Source: Microvirga arvi
Lineage (GTDB): Bacteria; Pseudomonadota; Alphaproteobacteria; Rhizobiales; Beijerinckiaceae
NCBI RefSeq assembly: GCF_016892765.1
Contig: NZ_JAFEMD010000006.1
Location: forward strand, 108,053 to 172,052
Direction: 5' to 3'
Length of the DNA stretch: 64,000 nt
How positions within the stretch are numbered: position 1 is the stretch's first letter; each line of letters opens with the position of its first letter. The position numbers were made by a program, and so were the translations under genes. The notes under the pieces were generated by a model. That model worked only from the letters and a program-made list of their open reading frames with translations, had not been told where the DNA came from and searched no databases. Shown piece by piece: positions 61,409 to 64,000 of this stretch.

Positions 61409-62635
61409 TCAGCGGGTCGCACGCAGTTCGCGCAAGACAGCATAATCGGCATAGCCATCAGGGATCAAACCACGCCGGAGCTGGAAGTTCCGCACGGCGT
61501 CCCGGGTCTTGGAGCCGAGCTTGCCGTCCGCATCGCCCTCATAGAAACCGAGGCGGGCGAGGCGTTCCTGCAATTCCTGGCGCTGATCCTTGTCCAGCAT
61601 GGGCTGGTCCTTGGGCCAAGCCCCCTGGATTGGTGCCCCGCCCATGAGGCGGTCGCCCAGATGCGCCACGCCCATGGCATAGGCGTCCGAGGAATTGTAG
61701 GTCTTGATCACATCGTAGTTGCGGGTCACCAGGAAGGCCGGCCCGTTGGCTCCACCCGGCAGGAACAGGCTCGCCTCGCCCGAGCGCGGCAGCGCCTTTC
61801 CGTCGACCCGGCGCAGGCCCAGGGATCCCCACTGGGCAAAATTCTGCCTCAGGGAGCGGAAGTCGAAGCTCTTCGGCAGTTGGACCTCGAAGCCCCAGGG
61901 CAGTCCCGGCTCCCAGCCCTGCTGACGCAGGTAGTTGGCGGTCGAGGCCATGGCATCGGGCACCGATGACCAGATGTCGCGTATTCCATCCCGGTTGCCG
62001 TCGACCGCATACTTCATGAAGCTCGAGGGCATGAACTGGGTCTGGCCCATGGCCCCGGCCCAGGAGCCCAGCATCCTGGAGCGGTCCACGTGATCCTGCT
62101 CCAGGATCTGGAGCGCGGTGAGCAGTTCCTCCCGGAAGAAGTCGCCCCGATAGCCGGTATAGGCCAGCGTCGAGAGCGCCCGGATGGCATAGATCGAGCC
62201 GGTGAAGCTGCCGAAATTCGTCTCCATTCCCCAGACGCCGAGCACCACGGCGCGTGGAACGCCATAGGTCTTTTCGACGGAGGCCAGGGTCTGCGACCAC
62301 TCGGCAGCCATCTCCCAGCCGCGCTTCAGCCGCTCGGCAGAGAGAGAACCGTTGATATAGTCCCAGATCGGCCGGACGAACTCGGATTGCTTGCGGGTGA
62401 GCGCAATGATCTTGGCATCCGGCTCGACGCCCCGGAACGCCTCTTCGAAGGTCGCCTTTGAGACGCCTCGCGCCCTGGCCTCCGGCCAGAGCCCCTGCAC
62501 GAAACGCTGGAAGCCTCCCTGCGATGCCTCCTGCGCCTGAGCAGACGATGTCTGAAAGCCTACACCGCCGGTGAGGCTCAGACCGAGAAGGAGAGCGCCG
62601 GAAAGGCGGCGCACCAGAAGCAGCGGCTGGCGCAT
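61409..62635 (-). CDS. Lytic murein transglycosylase (MltB/GH103 type) with peptidoglycan-binding domain
   Basis: A 408-residue exported enzyme that cleaves glycan strands of peptidoglycan with formation of 1,6-anhydro ends. The signal peptide is about 1-34. The catalytic Glu lies in VLGVWGMETNFGSFTG (about residue 139). Other GH103 signatures are AYTGYRGDFFREELLTAL, MLGSWAGAMGQTQFMPSSF, and DGNRDGIRDIWSS. The C-terminal 60 residues form a peptidoglycan-binding domain (QERLARLGFYEGDADGKLG). The same-direction DUF459 gene begins 56 bases after its stop. Confidence 0.93.
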   Translation of the reverse strand: MRQPLLLVRRLSGALLLGLSLTGGVGFQTSSAQAQEASQGGFQRFVQGLWPEARARGVSKATFEEAFRGVEPDAKIIALTRKQSEFVRPIWDYINGSLSAERLKRGWEMAAEWSQTLASVEKTYGVPRAVVLGVWGMETNFGSFTGSIYAIRALSTLAYTGYRGDFFREELLTALQILEQDHVDRSRMLGSWAGAMGQTQFMPSSFMKYAVDGNRDGIRDIWSSVPDAMASTANYLRQQGWEPGLPWGFEVQLPKSFDFRSLRQNFAQWGSLGLRRVDGKALPRSGEASLFLPGGANGPAFLVTRNYDVIKTYNSSDAYAMGVAHLGDRLMGGAPIQGAWPKDQPMLDKDQRQELQERLARLGFYEGDADGKLGSKTRDAVRNFQLRRGLIPDGYADYAVLRELRATR

Positions 62636-62729
62636 GGGAGTCGCTCACGGAAACAGGACAGATATGTCCTGCCATTGCGACACTAAGAGAGTTAACAGCC
62701 GGTTGACACCTAGTCTTATAGGTAGGTTC

Positions 62730-63716
62730 CTATGCGGCTTTTCGACCCGCCAGCGCCCGCTCCCAGCGCAGGGCCTGATCGACGATGTCCGCCAAGTCGT
62801 CGTGCTGCGGCCTCCAGCCGAGACTGCTGATCCTGTCGACTTTCGCCACCAATTGAGCGGGATCGCCGGGCCGGCGCGGACTCAGGCGGACCTCGAAATC
62901 GACGCCAGAAACCTTCTTGACCACGTCCACGACCTCCAGGACCGAGGCGCCATGGCCGTAGCCGCAATTCATGATCGTGCACTCGCCGCCGCTGCGGAGA
63001 TGCTGAAGGGCGACGAGATGGGCCCGGGCGAGGTCGTTGACCTGAATGTAGTCGCGCACGCAGGTGCCGTCCGGCGTATCGTAATCAGTGCCGAACACGT
63101 CGAGATGAGGCCGCTGGCCGAGGGCGGCCTGGGCCGCCACCTTGATGAGGTGGGTCGCTTGCGGAGTCGACTGGCCGGAGCGACCCTTCGGGTCGGCGCC
63201 GGCGACATTGAAGTAGCGCAGGATGGCATAGCGCAGCCCATGGGCCGTATGGGCATCCTGCAGCATCCACTCGGACATGAGCTTGCTGCGGCCGTAAGGG
63301 TTGATCGGCACAAGCGGCATGTCCTCGGTCAGCAGGGGCGCCTCGGCATTGCCGTAGACAGCGGCCGTGGAAGAAAACACGAAGTTCTTCACGCCCTTCT
63401 CCACTGCCGTCTCGATCAGAGCACGGGTCTTCACGGTGTTGTTGAAGTAATAGGCCAGCGGGTCGGTGACGGATTCCGGTACCACGATCTTAGCGGCGAA
63501 ATGCAGGATGCTGTCGATGCCGTGCTCATCGATGACGCTGGAAACGAGGGCCTGATCGCCCACATCGCCAGTAACGAAGGTGACTTCCTGCGGAACCGCC
63601 CAGCGGAAGCCTGTCGACAGGTTGTCGAGCACAACCACCGTCTCGCCCGCATCCAGAAGCTCGAGCACCATGTGGCTGCCGATATAGCCCGCGCCGCCCG
63701 TCACCAATACCGCCAT
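62730..63716 (-). CDS. galE: UDP-glucose 4-epimerase
   Basis: A 328-residue extended short-chain dehydrogenase that interconverts UDP-glucose and UDP-galactose. The NAD loop is TGGAGYIGSHMVLELL (starting at residue 6). The catalytic YxxxK is YGRSK at 141-145, with Ser in FSSTAAVYG. LRYFNVAGADPKG is the family substrate motif. GGGAG at 63723-63727 abuts the ATG at 63722 and is six bases from the ATG at 63716, so the latter is used. It is divergent from galU, which makes its UDP-glucose. Confidence 0.95.
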   Translation of the reverse strand: MAVLVTGGAGYIGSHMVLELLDAGETVVVLDNLSTGFRWAVPQEVTFVTGDVGDQALVSSVIDEHGIDSILHFAAKIVVPESVTDPLAYYFNNTVKTRALIETAVEKGVKNFVFSSTAAVYGNAEAPLLTEDMPLVPINPYGRSKLMSEWMLQDAHTAHGLRYAILRYFNVAGADPKGRSGQSTPQATHLIKVAAQAALGQRPHLDVFGTDYDTPDGTCVRDYIQVNDLARAHLVALQHLRSGGECTIMNCGYGHGASVLEVVDVVKKVSGVDFEVRLSPRRPGDPAQLVAKVDRISSLGWRPQHDDLADIVDQALRWERALAGRKAA

Positions 63717-63915
63717 ATTCATCTCCCAAAACTGCTCCGCTCGGCAGCTTAACCAAAACGCTTCAGCTTCAATTCAGGTCCAGAACTTCAATGAAGAAGC
63801 ACTGCCGATGAAACAAGCCGGGATGTAACGCGTTATGGGTAGCCGAAGCTTGACAGTTATTGGTTTCCTTTTCCCGGCTCTGACTTAGATTACCCCTCCC
63901 TCTTGATGCTCAATC

Positions 63916-64000
63916 ATGGCTCTTCCAATGAAGCGTATCCGCAAAGCAGTCCTCCCCGTCGCCGGTCTCGGCACCCGGTTTCTGCCGGCCACCAAGGCCG
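63916..64000 (+). CDS. galU: UTP-glucose-1-phosphate uridylyltransferase (5' part)
   Basis: The last 85 bases encode [20 protein letters not shown] followed by RFLPATKA, the nucleotide-binding N-terminus of GalU. It would make UDP-glucose from UTP and glucose 1-phosphate. The start may be the ATG at 63916 or at 63928 (MKRIRKAV), the latter matching many family members. The gene runs off the window. Confidence 0.93.
   Translation, partial: MALPMKRIRKAVLPVAGLGTRFLPATKA

Noticed and set aside
63850..63891. TTGACA followed by TAGATT as a galU promoter
   Set aside because: The spacing is 30 bases, far from the usual 16-18, and no better -10 box lies at the right distance.

Overview
The window is high-GC chromosomal DNA from an alphaproteobacterium, most probably of the order Hyphomicrobiales (Rhizobiales) and perhaps close to Methylobacteriaceae such as Microvirga. 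This placement is inferred from gene content: RcdA, CpdR, TrcR and GapR-type cell-cycle proteins, an aa3 oxidase subunit IV next to split pnt transhydrogenase genes, DUF1192, DUF1244 and DUF1036 proteins, and DUF465 genes beside purEK. No species can be named from sequence reading alone. Almost every gene looks like core genome. I see no phage, transposase, CRISPR array or obvious genomic island.

Layout. 1-2.9 kb: gap-pgk-fba (glycolysis, gluconeogenesis or Calvin cycle). 3.3-8.1 kb: a thiE-like gene, a Sel1-repeat protein, suhB, and an uncharacterised MotA/TolQ-like plus OmpA/MotB-like membrane pair. 8.1-14.3 kb: DUF3606 protein, MsbA-like ABC exporter, rpmE, rcdA, DUF1192 protein, quinone oxidoreductase, trcR and a tautomerase. 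14.3-22.1 kb: prpE, a TSUP permease, two DUF465 genes, purEK, rpsU, a TPR lipoprotein, a nucleotidyltransferase and an acetyltransferase. 22.4-30 kb: pntB-pntAB-pntAA with oxidase subunit IV, a glycosyltransferase, an ABC1 kinase and an alpha/beta hydrolase-cyclase fusion. 30-38.3 kb: an RTX-tailed sugar dehydrogenase, pepF, a small Fis-type HTH protein, an L,D-transpeptidase and a DUF882 peptidase-like protein. 38.3-48 kb: DUF1989 protein, thioesterase, GapR, DUF1244 protein, two N-formylglutamate amidohydrolases, DUF1036-pyk, a hydrolase-TPR pair, rpmJ, tRNA-Val and cpdR. 48-64 kb: MFS transporter, hisN, hydrolase, hsp20 with a likely RNA thermometer, threonine aldolase, gltBD, a DUF459 protein, a lytic transglycosylase, galE and the start of galU.

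Functional themes are central carbon and nitrogen metabolism (gap, pgk, fba, pyk, gltBD, pnt), envelope construction (L,D-transpeptidase, DUF882 and DUF459 proteins, lytic transglycosylase, galE/galU, stator-like pair) and CtrA-type cell-cycle control (RcdA, CpdR, TrcR, GapR).

The most unusual feature is a dispersed palindromic repeat of about 110 bp made of two adjacent hairpins. It has five full copies, all in the same orientation, plus partial copies. One full copy lies in frame inside the 5' coding region of the DUF882 gene, flanked by an 11-bp direct repeat, and adds 38 codons. A half copy forms part of the C-terminal coding region of a hydrolase. A second, different set of nested hairpins occupies several other intergenic spaces. 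Starts were chosen from Shine-Dalgarno spacing and family norms and are uncertain where stated.
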